From contig OX344765.1 in assembly GCA_947034895.1 (NCBI GenBank), positions 3,725,001 to 3,789,000 on the forward strand: DNA of 64,000 nt, read 5' to 3'. The DNA is from Rhytidiadelphus loreus. Its lineage: Eukaryota > Streptophyta > Bryopsida > Hypnales > Hylocomiaceae. The notes beneath the pieces are model-generated. The model was not told the DNA's origin. It did no database searches and saw only the letters and a program-made list of their open reading frames with translations. This document shows, piece after piece, positions 35,017-47,345 of the stretch. Position numbers and translations under genes: made by a program. The number at the start of each line of letters is the position of its first letter. Positions within the stretch are counted from its first letter, which is position 1.

Positions 35017-35619
35017 AATGAAGACTCACACTCTAAAAAGAAAATCTAAAAAAAATCCTCAAAACTCTTCAAAAACCTTTTAAAAAATCTTCAAAAAGGG
35101 GTGCAAACTCCAACAACGACGACATGGCCTCTCCCACACTTTTGCACTTCGCGAAGTTCATAACCAAAACTGCATGGAATCGGACCAAATGAAAACCCAG
35201 GAAAGTCTACTCACTGAGCTTGAAGAGAAGAACAAGAACAGAAGCCAAGGCAGGCAGCAAAAGCCCGCGAGAGGCACGATTTGAAAAACGAGCAAGAAAG
35301 CCCAAATAAGAAACCTGGCGAGGCAGGAGTAAAGGAGAAAGGGACGACATTCTCGGGGGTGCTCTTCAGGCAGAATTTCGGGCAGCACGGGCAGCTAGGG
35401 AAGAAAATTTGGGGTGTTCTCTCTCTCAAGTGAAGGACATGAGTCATTGAGTGTGTCCTTGTGAGCATGTAAGTTCTTCACATGGGAATTGTGTGAAATG
35501 TTGTTTTCTATAGTCTATAGTCACTTTTCATTAGTACCCATGTCAATTTTTTATTAGTATTGGATGGAGTAGGGTGGTGATTTTGGGAGCGACGGGGGTA
35601 GTGTGTGAGCCTTGAGCAT
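35017..35619. other. Displaced distal upstream region of the chromomethylase
   Basis: Before the Copia insertion this was contiguous with 29592. Part of it (about 35100-35460) is GC-balanced, unlike the AT-rich spacer beyond, as expected of old promoter or leader sequence. Two overlapping minus-strand frames (35158-35468) have no motif and are not called. Confidence 0.45.
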
Positions 35620-36420
35620 ATGTATAAGGTAGACAAGTCTTTTACCACCCCAATTTGCAATCTAAATGTCTTGGGGTCAACTCTAAGAGGTAGAACTGCC
35701 CATTACCATATAGATTTGCATCTAAGTAGGTACCTTAGAGAAGTTATTTCTAAGCTCCCACATTTTTCAGAGATTGAAAAGTATGGGAGAAGTCATTTAC
35801 AAAAAAATATGAAGACATTCTGATAAGAAGTGAATTTTTTGTGATTTTTCAAAGGTGACAACATTAAAGCATGAGTAGACCTTTGTTGAAGTACAAAAAA
35901 ACCCTTATTATAGCATAGGTTGATGTGTCCGCTTTCCAAGTATATTGCCATTATGATATAAGGTTGGTAAGATTGTGGTAATGGGTGGGTCACTAATACA
36001 AATGGGATGGTTCCCTATGTGTCAAAATTGGGTGGATGGTGGAAATGGATAGATCTACCTTATTTTTTAGAGGTGTGCGCTTAATTAGTGAATCAAACCC
36101 AATTGGAATTTTAATTTTTTGATTAAAATTTTAATTTTTGTGAATTTCTATACCGGTATGCCCTAAATTTACAAAAACACCCCTAGTGTAAAGTTGTAAA
36201 ATATTCCATAAACAATCCATAACTATCTTTCTATATATCCATTGGCACTTAAGTACTCACTAATAAAGAATTGACACATTACCCCATGTTGGCATTAATA
36301 CACTAATTTTGTCAGAAAATAAATAGATTTGGATGAGTTTTGTAGTAGAATTGGGGCCAAAAGTAGAATGATAGAAATAGGCGGTTGGCAGAAATGGGCT
36401 AGTCTACCTTAAGTAGATAT
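35620..36420 (+). repeat. Left arm of a large diverged inverted repeat
   Basis: Read in reverse complement, blocks at 35620-35700, 36040-36150 and 36180-36420 align in order with 39120-39575. Examples are TAGAGTTGAC..CCAA, AGATTGCAAAT..GGGTGGTAA, and CACCTCTAAAAAAT against GACCTCTAAAAAATAT. About 300 bp of extra sequence (35720-36040) splits the arm. Confidence 0.65.
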
Positions 36421-39119
36421 CCTACAACCATTAAAGGTGCTTAAAATATAAACACCTATAATATAGGTATCTATAGCATAGTTACATCATAATCATCGAA
36501 GGTCTTTATAATATAGACACCTATAACATGGATGTATAGTCTTCTAGATTCATGAGCTCAAGCTCTTATATAGACCTAGATATAGACTCACATAATAGCA
36601 CCCCTCTTTTGCAATAGCTTTCACCAAAAATTTGAAATAACAACTTCAATTCTATACCTTGTGTTGTATTACCTAGATTTTACATGGAAATTCTTTGCAA
36701 GCAAATTGGGTGAAAAGGTCATTTCTATAATCATTTTTCATTAGTGAGGATTGGGTGGTGAATTAGTTAGTTTTTATCTAAAATGTGAAGTAACAAGTTC
36801 ATTTCTAAAGCAGCTTGTGTTATATTGGACTTTGCATATGAAGTCTTCTCATGAAAATTGTGTGAAAGTTTGTTCCTAAAATCACTTTCCATTAGTACAA
36901 AATGTTGTTTTTGTGAATATGGATTCAATGGTGACTTGGCATCTACCAAAAAAATGAAATAACTATGTAAAATTGGCAAGCTTTACTCTTTACTAATGGT
37001 ACATATATGCATTTGAGGGCCTCTCAAATATCAATCATTATTTTTTTTCAATGAAAAATGAAAATTTTCAATAGTTAACCCTCAAAACTACCTGTAAATT
37101 TTTTTAAGACAGTCAAACAAATTAAATTTCCCACTACAAAATAAGCCTGAAATTTCAGATCAACCATATTTGGTCACCTAAGCAGTTAAGGGGTATTGGA
37201 TTCTCATAATAAAGCTTATTTGTTGGAAGGTCTAATCCAATTTTTTTTTAATACGTAAGGATGGTGTCGTGCACGAACACATCGTGCCAAGATCATTTCG
37301 AGCCAACATGAGAGAAAGTGTGCAATAAGTTAACAATGGACCTTGTCATTGGCTAGCAACCTAACCACACCAAGGTCCAATAGCTCCTGACCAACGGTGG
37401 ACACCATAGTCATAGAGAAAACGCCTCGTGACTTGTGATGTGAGTCACAACCACGGTAAAAAACTGTAAACAATGATAGCAATGCGAAAAACATCCTATC
37501 ACCATAAGCACTAACACTGGCAACATCCATAGCATAGTAAAGAAATAAAACCCCACAATACTCAGTACACAGGTGTAGAAAGTGGTTTCACAACCACTCC
37601 TTTACTAATAATATGTGAGGAAAAGCTTCTAAAGAAACTAGAAAAAACTCACAACGATTTACAAAGTCAAGTCAATGCCATTCTTGAAGAATGATCGCAT
37701 GTTTAGATGAAGCCCGCGAGGCAAAGCCTCTCACTCCATCATGTGGAAGACTCAACTTGAAAAAGATGAGTCTCCAAGAACTCTATGTTGAGGTCAAAGG
37801 GTTTGAGGTCCCCAAATGAGATGCCAAGTTCGCGTTGGCGTCTCGGGCCCTCCAAGCCTCCTTGAACACCTTCCTAACCCCGTAAATGTCGCCCTGATAC
37901 GGAATTAACATCCACGCGCCTCTCATGACAATGGGATCCCCCTTTCATTAAAACCCACAACTAACACACTTCATTTACTATGGTCATGACAAGAAGACAA
38001 GAATTTTTCTTCTTCTCCTTCAAGATTAAGTTAAATAACTATTAACCTTTTCAACTTCCAAGTTGGTTAATTGTCAAGAACCCACCCCATCTAACAACTC
38101 TGTCTTCCCTAATTTTCAATGTTGACTAAAATCTTTCTCTCTTGAATTTTTAAATTTGATGAATTTTATGGCAATGAAAGTTCCAACTAACAATGTGTAA
38201 ACGCCAATACTAATATAAGAGTGATGGCTTATGAACTTTGATAAGGGCATGAAATGATATAGAACAAACTATTTACAAGCAAATAAATAGAGACTCTTGA
38301 ACTCCTAAAGTACACTATTGCACATAAGGTTACAACACTCTACAATCTTATGATAAAGGCTTACTTGTGAGCTAATATATGGGAACCTACAAGATAGTGA
38401 ATTGTATTGCTTGTGAGTTGGGAAAGATGGAAGAGAGTGGTTCGCTCTAATATAGGGTTTGCAAATTGAAACAAAGATGAAAAATATTAGGGGTCAAGAT
38501 TTGACTATCTACCACAACCAATAGATAATTTTCTATGACAAAAGAAAGGAATTACTTGATTGACATTTTGTGAGAATGGTGGATAGAGAGGATTTTTTTT
38601 ATAATGAAATTCATTGTCTATCATGAATCCTCAAAGGGTATGGGAGAATTTGAAGATGAGAGCTAAACCGCTCATTGTCAAAACATAAAAATTGTGTTTG
38701 AAGTTGAATTTCAGACCTCAATTAGGCATAGTAGAATAACTTTTTTCAAAAATCTTTGAACCAAAAAAAGGTTTTAAATCAAGATAAATTTCATATCCAA
38801 AAACTTTCTCATATTTTGAGCCTCCAATAAAAAAATATGGACAAAATTCAAAGAAGGTGTTTGAAAATGTTAAAGAAAATGTCCCTTCCAATCCCTCCAT
38901 GAAATTTGTCCATAGCTTTTGATTGGAGACTCTAAATCTCAAAATATATTTTTAGACAAGAAAGTTAGCTTGATTTTATACATTAACCTAGTTCAAAGTG
39001 TTTTGAAAAAAGTTATTCTACTATGTCTAAATGTGATTTGAAATTTTACTTTAAACACAATACCTACTTTTGCCTTGACTATGAGTAGTTGAGTTCTTAC
39101 TATCGTCAATTTACATCCC
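36421..39119. other. Interior of the large inverted repeat
   Basis: Mostly AT-rich without genes. Three loose direct repeats of about 70 bp (ACATGG-AATTGTGTG and CTTTTCATTAGT blocks) occur at about 35480, 36685 and 36840. A GC-balanced island at 37250-37960 is the only part with coding-like composition; no domain was recognised on either strand. Confidence 0.4.
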
Positions 39120-39575
39120 CCATATGGGTTGAGTTACCTACTAAGGTAGAACTGTCCAATTCCGTTAGTGATTCAATTCCGTGATCTATAGCTTTGTCCC
39201 AATTCTGTCAGAAAAACATACAAATTCACTTCAAATTCTGACAAGAGTAGTTTATTAATGCTATTAAAAGACAACTTGTCAATTAATGATTGGCGGATCT
39301 TCAAGTGCTATTAGATACATTGGAAAGCGATATTGAGTTGTAAGAGGACGTTTATGAATCCAGTCTAGTGGTGGTTTTGCAATTTCACTCACAAAAATTC
39401 ACAAAAATTACAATTTTTATTAGAAAATTATAATTCCACTTGGATTTGACTCCTGAAACAAAAGCAGACCTCTAAAAAATATGTGTCTTTCCTAGAGTTG
39501 ACTCCAATATAGTCAGATTGCAAATCAAGGTGGTAATGGGTAGTTCTACCTTACTACCCCACTTGTATAAACACC
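39120..39575 (-). repeat. Right arm of the large inverted repeat
   Basis: Inverted counterpart of 35620-36420. Divergence is high and indels are many, so the pair is old. No target duplication or defined termini could be seen. Confidence 0.65.
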
Positions 39576-40933
39576 TTGTCTTCTATTTATCTCACCTACA
39601 TCAAGTGACTTTTAAAGCATGTGAAAGACTCATGCATAAAGTTAGGAAATCTAGGTTAAGTGAATAGAAGAAGGCTTGATTAGATGAATCCTAAAATATC
39701 CATCAATGTGAAATGAAGATTTTATAGATTAGTTGCAGAATACAAATGATTATTTTAACATATATGTTGAATTTTTGAAAAGTGCTAAACCTTATTTATG
39801 GACTTTAGATAAATATTCGGCACCAAAGTACCAAACCTACTATTTGAGTATAGTAAAGAGCTTCTCTACTCATCTCTATGTACAAAAAAAATGTGGATTT
39901 AGAAGCTATGTGGGATAACTACCCAATATTTTGTATTCCTTGAAATGTGATGTTGAATATCTAAAAATTATAGTACACAGAACATGGAACATCTCCAAAT
40001 TCAAGGGAAAGGAAAACATCTTCAAAATCAAGGAGAACGTGATCTAGTATCACTGATTCAAGATGATTTGGGCTTCACTAACCCTGATCCAACTTCCTCC
40101 CTTGCTATTCCAATATGCCCAACTACCCTTTCCTTTAGTTGGACATAGATTAATCAAACTTGTCAAAGTTTGATATTTTGGGCAATTTTGCCTCCCCTTT
40201 GTCTAGTTCTAATTGAAATCTAGAACTCCACTGTTTACATTTTGAAGAAATTATTGTATGTGGATGCCATTAATTGTTGAAAAAAGGGCTTTGTATGACA
40301 CTTTTTTTGAAGCTAGTTCCCTATTGGAATTTTTGAGCACATGGTCCCAAATTTGAAATGTTATGAATTTTTTTGAACATGTGACCAACTTTGTGACAAA
40401 AAGAGAGCATAAAATGTTCAAGCAAAAAAGTGAAATTAACTTGTGCAAAAACATCCCCAAAATAGAGTTGCCCAAAAATTGGGATGCCCCTCTCAAACAT
40501 TTTTTTCAACTTCAAACACTATAATCTCACAATTTGTGTAGTCAAAACCTTCCATTTTTTTATTACAACATAATGAAATAGTCTACCACTAGTCATTCAA
40601 GAAGGGCTTTTGTCATCAAAATGGCCTAATTTGAGTGTTTTTTGGTGAAACATAATCAAAGAACTTTAGAAGTTAAGAAAGATTCTAATAGCTTTCAAGA
40701 GAGGTTCAAATTTGAATATTCAATTGGCTTTGCAAGATTGTAACTTGCAATTGAATCTACTTTGTTTCCCAAGCAATTTTCAAAGATGTGTGAATTCATC
40801 ATCAACTTCCAGCCTCCATATCTCTTATTCTATACAATTATTGTTTGAATTGATCAAAAATAAAGTTTGTTGGAACCCAATTATTCTAGAATGGCAAGTT
40901 CAACTTCCAAAGGAGGCACCTAGTGCAAAAATA
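39576..40933. other. AT-rich spacer
   Basis: No gene or structured element recognised. Short open frames only. Confidence 0.45.
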
Positions 40934-41165
40934 CATTAGATGTTTTCTCAAGCCTTTAAGAGATTGTTTCTGGGTTATTCCTTTTGTTAAGAATCATGAC
41001 ACCATAGTCAAATTTTTAAATTTTTTAAATTTTTAAATTAAATAAATATTATTATTTGATATGGCAATTTCCTAACCATGTCAAACTTTTGAGATGGTGT
41101 TGTTCCCATGTTTTCCACAGCTTGGGAACTCATGGTCTTCCAAAGGCCCGAAAAAACATCTAATG
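40934..41165. mobile_element. Small TIR element of the CATTAGATG family (232 bp)
   Basis: The left end CATTAGATGTTTTCTC and the right end (reverse complement CATTAGATGTTTTTTC) form inverted repeats that extend imperfectly through a GCCTTT block. The centre is a palindromic AT tract. No coding capacity and no clear target duplication. Confidence 0.7.
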
Positions 41166-42239
41166 TTTAAACCACATGGAAGCAAAGAATATTTAATAGA
41201 GGGCTATCCTTAAGGTATTTAATAAAATTAGAACATTTTAGAAGATGTTCTAAAAATATTGTATCAATATTCTTCAAATTGATTTTTTAGGGGCTATTAA
41301 AACAACTTCTTTGAGTTGATTCTCTACATATTTGGTTTTCTTTTTCATTTTTGAATAAAAAAGGCACCTATCTTTGCTTTCATATGGTTTCCAAGATTTC
41401 CACGAGGTGAATTCTCCTAAGTTGAACTCCATTGAATATTGAGTGCACTTATGTATAGGGAATCAATATCAAAACAAAACTTCAAAATTGAGTTAATCAT
41501 CAAAATCCCAAGGCCTTTTTTACATCAAAAACCACTCAAAATTGCCATTTTTGTTACAAGGAACAACAATTTTTAAGAATTGCCATTTGTATATTTAACA
41601 TTGGATCTTGCACTAGACTAATGTAAAAATGTGTGGAAGAAAGTTAAGATAGTTTCACATCATAGAGTGAAGAAAATGGGTTTTTTTACACCTTCTATGA
41701 CTAGAGTGTAAGACTTTGAATCATCCTATTTTAAAAAATTTACACTAAAGATTTTAATTTTTAATTTTTAATGTCAACTAAAGAATTGAGTTGACAATCT
41801 AAAAAAACAAATTCAACATGCTATTTTCTTACAAAGATGTTATGATTGCCTACACAACAAGATGGTCCATAACTTTCACATAACTAATTCAAATGGAATG
41901 AATCAAATCTTTGCATGTAGAAAAAAATATAATCTACAAGAAACAAATATTTAAAAAATTATTCTCAAGTTTTTTTGGATTTTTTCTACTCGGGCTTGTC
42001 TTTTTGAACCAACGATGCTAGCATGTGAGCGGGGAGAGTGGAGCTTGTGAGCCTAGAGTCTAGAAAAAAAAATCCCATTTTTTTCCAAGAAGTGTTTTTT
42101 TGCTACAAAAATTCCCAAAGTTTAAGTTTTTATTGCTATTAATGATAAATTTGGGACCTAATATTGTGTATCCTATGATCGTGGATTAAAAAATATTTTA
42201 TCTGATGTTTGAATTCTTTGTAGTAGAAAGAATCCACCA
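41166..42239. other. AT-rich spacer
   Basis: No gene. The block 42010-42190 resembles 14100-14300 (shared ATGTGAG, GAGCCTA and CCTATGATC motifs), another old dispersed repeat. Confidence 0.4.
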
Positions 42240-42690
42240 AATAGTGAGACCGAGAGTCATTTCTTATGGAGGCTAAGGTTTTAGGGTAACTTTAGCTTCC
42301 AATAAAATGGGGAAGTGTGGTGGTGACCACGGCGGTGTCTCCAAAAATATAGAAAAAGGATGAGGGGTCAATTTGAGAGCAGGAGGCATTTCTCATTGAC
42401 GCTTAGGATTTTAGAAAACCTTAGCTAAAAAAAAATAGAAAACTAAAGTGGTGCCTACGGTGTTGTCTACAAAATATAGAGAAAGGAAGGAGGGGTCAAG
42501 CTGAGATCAAGAGTCATTTCTTGTTGAGGCTAAGGTTTAGGAGAAACCTTAGCCCAAAAAAAATTAGAAAATTGAGGCAGTGCCCGTAGTATTGTCCCAA
42601 AAAATATAGAAAAAAATGAGGGGTCAAGTTGAGAGTGGCAGTCATTTCTCATTGAGGCTAAGCTTCAAGGTTTAGGATCCGAATGGTCTT
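42240..42690. repeat. 128-bp tandem repeat, about 3.5 units, each with an internal hairpin
   Basis: Anchor GTCATTTCT recurs at about 42256, 42385, 42513 and 42641, a period of 128-129 bp. Each unit contains GAGGCTAAGGTTT followed a few bases later by AAACCTTAG, so each can fold into a stem-loop. It also has GAGGGGTCAA and ATATAGAAAA blocks. Units differ by many substitutions. Confidence 0.88.
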
Positions 42691-43487
42691 GTAGTAGCGT
42701 GTTCCAGAATGCCAATCATTATGGGACATATGAATAGGAACCCTGGAACATTAGTCTTCTCCATTTTCAACACTCATTAGCACTCTACGCTCATGTACTA
42801 GCATTGTTGTGTGCAACATATCCCATATTGATTCTACTTGGCTACATGAGATGCTATAAAATGACTAAGTTCAAATGAGCATACATCTACAAAACCAATG
42901 GAAAGTCGACTATCACAATTCAGTGCATCCATTTGGCCAATGACAATCAATTATGATTGGAGCTTTCCATTGGCTATGTAGTTTTAACGTGGTAAAATAT
43001 ACACAATGTCATCATAATACAAACACAGCCATATGTATCATTATTGCATAGATTGTTAGGGTGACATGATCATTTTAAATCATAGTAGTAGGCATGTCAC
43101 TGGCATCTTCAAGTGCATTCCTTCATCTGATTTTATAGGATTTATAAAAAACTATGAGATGCATTTTGTGGGTTCCATTAGGATAATGTATTGGCCAATT
43201 TGCATATTTTGCAAGGCCTTGTAGAAAATAATATAAATAAATAGGGGTTGGGATGGCCTAGATCTCAAAAGAAAAATGAAGAAAAGGTAAAACAAGAGAA
43301 GGATGTAATGAAGAAAAAGAGTGTAGCTTAAAAATGGAGAGTATTATGGAGAAAAGGAACCAACTGGATACTTGACTGGAAATGGAAATGGAAATTAAAT
43401 GAAAAAATTATGCATCAAATCAGTTCAATTGTAATATATAAAAATGAGTGCATTACAATTGAGGTATGTTGGAAAATGTGCCCATGC
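42691..43487. other. Spacer
   Basis: AT-rich, no gene recognised; adjoins the 3' end of the SWIM-type pseudogene. Confidence 0.4.
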
Positions 43488-45916
43488 CTATTTTGGAAGT
43501 GTAATCATTCCAACTCGAACTAGTAGTAGCTTCAACTCATTGAAGCTATAACTTGGTGCATGAATGAAATTGTCTTTGTTGACATCCATCTTGCAAAAGT
43601 ACCTGTACAAATAGTACAAGTGTTTGCAATTCACGTACTGCTGCCGACCTCCAATAGCGGAAATTGCCATATTCACAAAGTCTAGGCATGTGCACATGGG
43701 GAATTGGCTCACTGTAACTCGATATGTATTTTTGTTAGGGTCTAACCTTGTCTCTAACTCCACTATTGCACCAAGGCTTGGAAAAAGGAGTAGTGTTACT
43801 CCTAGAATTTGCCCTATAACATTACCTGCACTTTCCCACTTGTTCCACAGTAGATACATTTGCAATTCTTCAAATGGATCTGTTGTTCCTCACAATTGGA
43901 TACACATTTGTGTTCCTCGATGGAGGGTGGTCATACACAGCAGGTTTGAAAATCTTTGACATGTTAAACTAATGACGTGGCGACAATATTGGTCGTTCTT
44001 GGAGGCAAAATCCTACATGCTGCAACAACAATGTCTCTTCTTGGTTTAGGTTAGTTCCAGACAAAACAAGCCAAACAAGCTCTGGTACCTCCGACCAATC
44101 GAGAACCCACTTCCGTTTTGTACCTTTCACGCATCATTCAATGTCATCCAACATAACCAAAAATCAACCTCTACATGTTGCTTACTCCCATACTCTTCTT
44201 TTCTACCGCAATAGGTAGGAGCTGAAGTTTCCTTCTTTCCTTTTACAATCTTGCTAGTGCACTTAATGTTTGATCTTTGTTGTTGAGCTTGACATTTGGT
44301 GTTGGATTTGTAGCTAATTCTGGCAATGTGCCATTTTGATGTATTGTAGTCGCTTTCAAATGCTATCGTAACATGTCCCGAAATATTTGCCTAAGGTTGT
44401 TTACCTTTGTCTCCAGATGATTCAGAAACATTTGTGTTGGACCTCATTCTCACATGGGGTTGAGAAAAATTGATCTTGTCCGGTCTATGCGAATCTCCTA
44501 CATCACCAATGGGCACGTTCAACTTCCTCTTTGTGCTGCCAAAAATTTCTTCTCCTTCCAAGTGTAGTATTCTAGTTCCCACACCCTCTGCTCCAAGCAA
44601 TGTGTTGAGGGCCTTTGCAATCTTCTTGGGATCTCCACTTCTTCTGGCAGCTCTTAGCCTCAACTCCCCTTTTTGACGACCTTGATCCCAATGCGTATCC
44701 TTTCAAGTATGCACGGTAGTTTGTCATTTGCATCCAAGCATGGATACTATCATCACATGTGGCGTCGAACAAGTTGTTTCTTCGCTTTCCGGACATTTGT
44801 AGCCACTTGTTGTGCACCGTTTCAGATAAATTGCACGATGGCAAGTCTAACATCTCTTCCAAATTCAATTTCTACAAATTTTAGACAAGATAATAAAGTA
44901 GTTAATAATGGACATTCACAAATGTAGTAACTTGCAACTTATTAATAATTTGTCTTCATTCACTGTGTAGTATCATAAGGTGAAGGACTTGCAATGACTC
45001 CTATTGCTACTCCAATAATGAAGCATATTTTTCCCATCTTCCTTACCTATTAAAAAAAATTACATTTAAGATTTTAGACTACCAAAATTAGATTTTTTAT
45101 TTCCAAGAACAAAAATCAAGAGGTCATGATGACAGCAAAAATACATTCGTCGGATCCGAGGCATGTTATTATAGTGTTCTGAGGACCCTTTGTTTTTGAT
45201 ACCGCGAAGGAAAAAGGGCCCAATATTTTAATAAAATAAAAATAAAAATAAAAATTTCTTTCAAGTAAGTAGAACTTCCAATTAGAAAATGAATCTTACA
45301 ACCTTAAACACTTATACAAATTCAATTTCAAGATTCACTCACCATGTCCATGAAGCCTGCCCATTGGCGATACCGAAAATGCCAGAAAGCTAGCTAGTGC
45401 TATAAGTGCTATAGAGCTTTTTTGTTGGCAACTCCAGATAACAACCACCAAGATTGTATTGCAAGGTAACAGAACTCGGCTTGGTCCATATTCTTTGAAT
45501 CTTTGTATTGTTTGCACAAAGTAATATGTTGTTGTTGAAATGCTTCCTTGATGTATTTCTGTATATGCTTGTGAAGAGAGGTACTCTAATGTAAAAAACA
45601 TGTCCTCTCGCGATTCTCCATTTTGACATTGGCAAAACCCACTATAACAAAAGCAGTGTTTTATGACTGCAAAATATGACTATAGTGAGTCATAAAATCA
45701 AAAAATATGACTCACGCAAAAATCACTATAGATGACTCACAATATGACTGACTATAGTCGTTTAGAAGTAGTCGGTTCAGACATCAGTCATATTGGTAGT
45801 CATATAAGTTGACGGGTATAAATACCCATAATTAGCCATAATATGCCAACAAGGTGTATATTTTGACTATCTTTGACTTTTTCTTGAGCTGCCCGGATAA
45901 ATGAAAAAATCCTACG

Positions 45917-46146
45917 CGGAATATGACTACGTTGAGTCATATTTTTTGATGACGTGGAATATAACTACGGTGAGTTATATTTTTTGTTATTATGGAATAT
46001 GACTGTGGTGAGTCATATTTTTTGTTGATGTGGAATATGACTACGGTGAATTATATTTTTTGTTGATGTAGAATATGACTCAAGTGAGTCATATTTTTAG
46101 CTAATGTTGGAATATGACTCTCATGAGTCATATTCTCGGTTGGCAT
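45917..46146. repeat. 38-bp palindromic subterminal repeat array (6 units) in the CACTA element
   Basis: Six tandem units of about 38 bp each read GGAATATGACT, five bases, GAGTCATATTTTTT, then a variable TTGATGT-like spacer. Each is a near-perfect palindrome ATATGACT-N5-AGTCATAT. The five loop bases and the spacer vary while the palindrome is mostly kept. Confidence 0.92.
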
Positions 46147-46839
46147 GGTAGTTTACGTGGATGTCATTGGTAATTTTATGATTGATTGCAATCATGTTTT
46201 GGAAAGCATAGTCATATTTTGGTATACATAACTATGAGCATTATATGACTATAGGTAGTCATATTTGGGCCAATATATATTATGAAATATAACTCAAGCA
46301 AGTGATATTCCAGATGATTAACAATCATATTTCTTAGATTTGTGTGTGCTATTTGTGATTGAAGTGATTGAGGCTCAAAATAGCTTCAATTACAAACTAC
46401 AATCATGTTTTCCATACATTTTAAATGAATTTGACACTTTGCAATCATACATTAAAATGATTTAACAATTGAATAAAAGATTTCATGTAGTTAAAAACAA
46501 ATACATATGATTTTAAAGATATACAAGAAACAATTATATTGGAGAGGGAATATATAAGAAAGAATGTGACTCCTTTCAATGACATTTATAATTTATTAGT
46601 CACAAAATAATACAAAATATGTATATCACAATGAATTATTTACACAAGTCAATAGAGACTACATTTCTTACAATAATATGAAGTGAGTTGTAAGTAGCCT
46701 CCAACGACTTTGTTCCAATTTTGTTGCCTGCATATACAATTAAAAAAATAGGAGGTTAATTTTTAATAAACATACAACAAAGTTCAATCTTCAAAAGTTT
46801 ACAACAATAGAAAATATATAATACAAATTTAGGGTAAAA

Positions 46840-47345
46840 AGAAAAACAATGGTGATGCAAGGAACAAGAAGAAAAAAGGCAACAAGTGCTAAAAGATTAC
46901 AACAAATACAAGTTAAGATGCACAAGAAACAATAAGGAGCAACTACTAAGAGGTAACAAGAAACAACAACAAAAAGTTAAGATGCAACAAAAAGAAACAA
47001 GAAACAAAAAAAGAGAACAAAAATTAAGAAAGAAAAAATAAGAAGAAGAAAAAATTAAGATGCAAGAAGAAAAAAACAAGAAGCAAGAGTGAAGATGTAA
47101 CAAAAGACAACAATTCTAAGAAGTAAAAGTAACTCAAGATGCAACAAAAAACAACAACTAAGAAGCAAGAGTGAATTCAAAATGCAACAAAACACAACAA
47201 CTAAGAAACAAGAGTGAAGATGCAACAAAAATAACAACTAAGAAGCAAGAATAAAGTAACAAAAAACAACTTAGAAGTAAAAAAAAAGAAGCAACAATAG
47301 GTAAGAACTAAGAGACAACAAAAGGTAAGGAAGAAGAGTAAAAAG
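46840..47345. repeat. Purine-rich low-complexity repeat inside the CACTA element
   Basis: About 500 bp built of AAC, AAG and ACAA words with repeats of AGATGCAACAAAA and AAGAAGCAAGAGTGA. On the minus strand it gives spurious Leu/Phe/Cys-rich frames. It is followed at 47345-47430 by three units containing CTAGGGTTTCAAAACCCT, itself a small palindrome. Confidence 0.85.

Noticed and set aside
35158..35468. Cys/Ser/Phe-rich minus-strand frames next to the Copia element
   Set aside because: Two overlapping frames with no motif; probably displaced upstream region of the chromomethylase.
46897..47237. Leu/Phe/Cys-rich minus-strand frames resembling membrane proteins
   Set aside because: They are translations of a purine-rich simple repeat inside the CACTA element.
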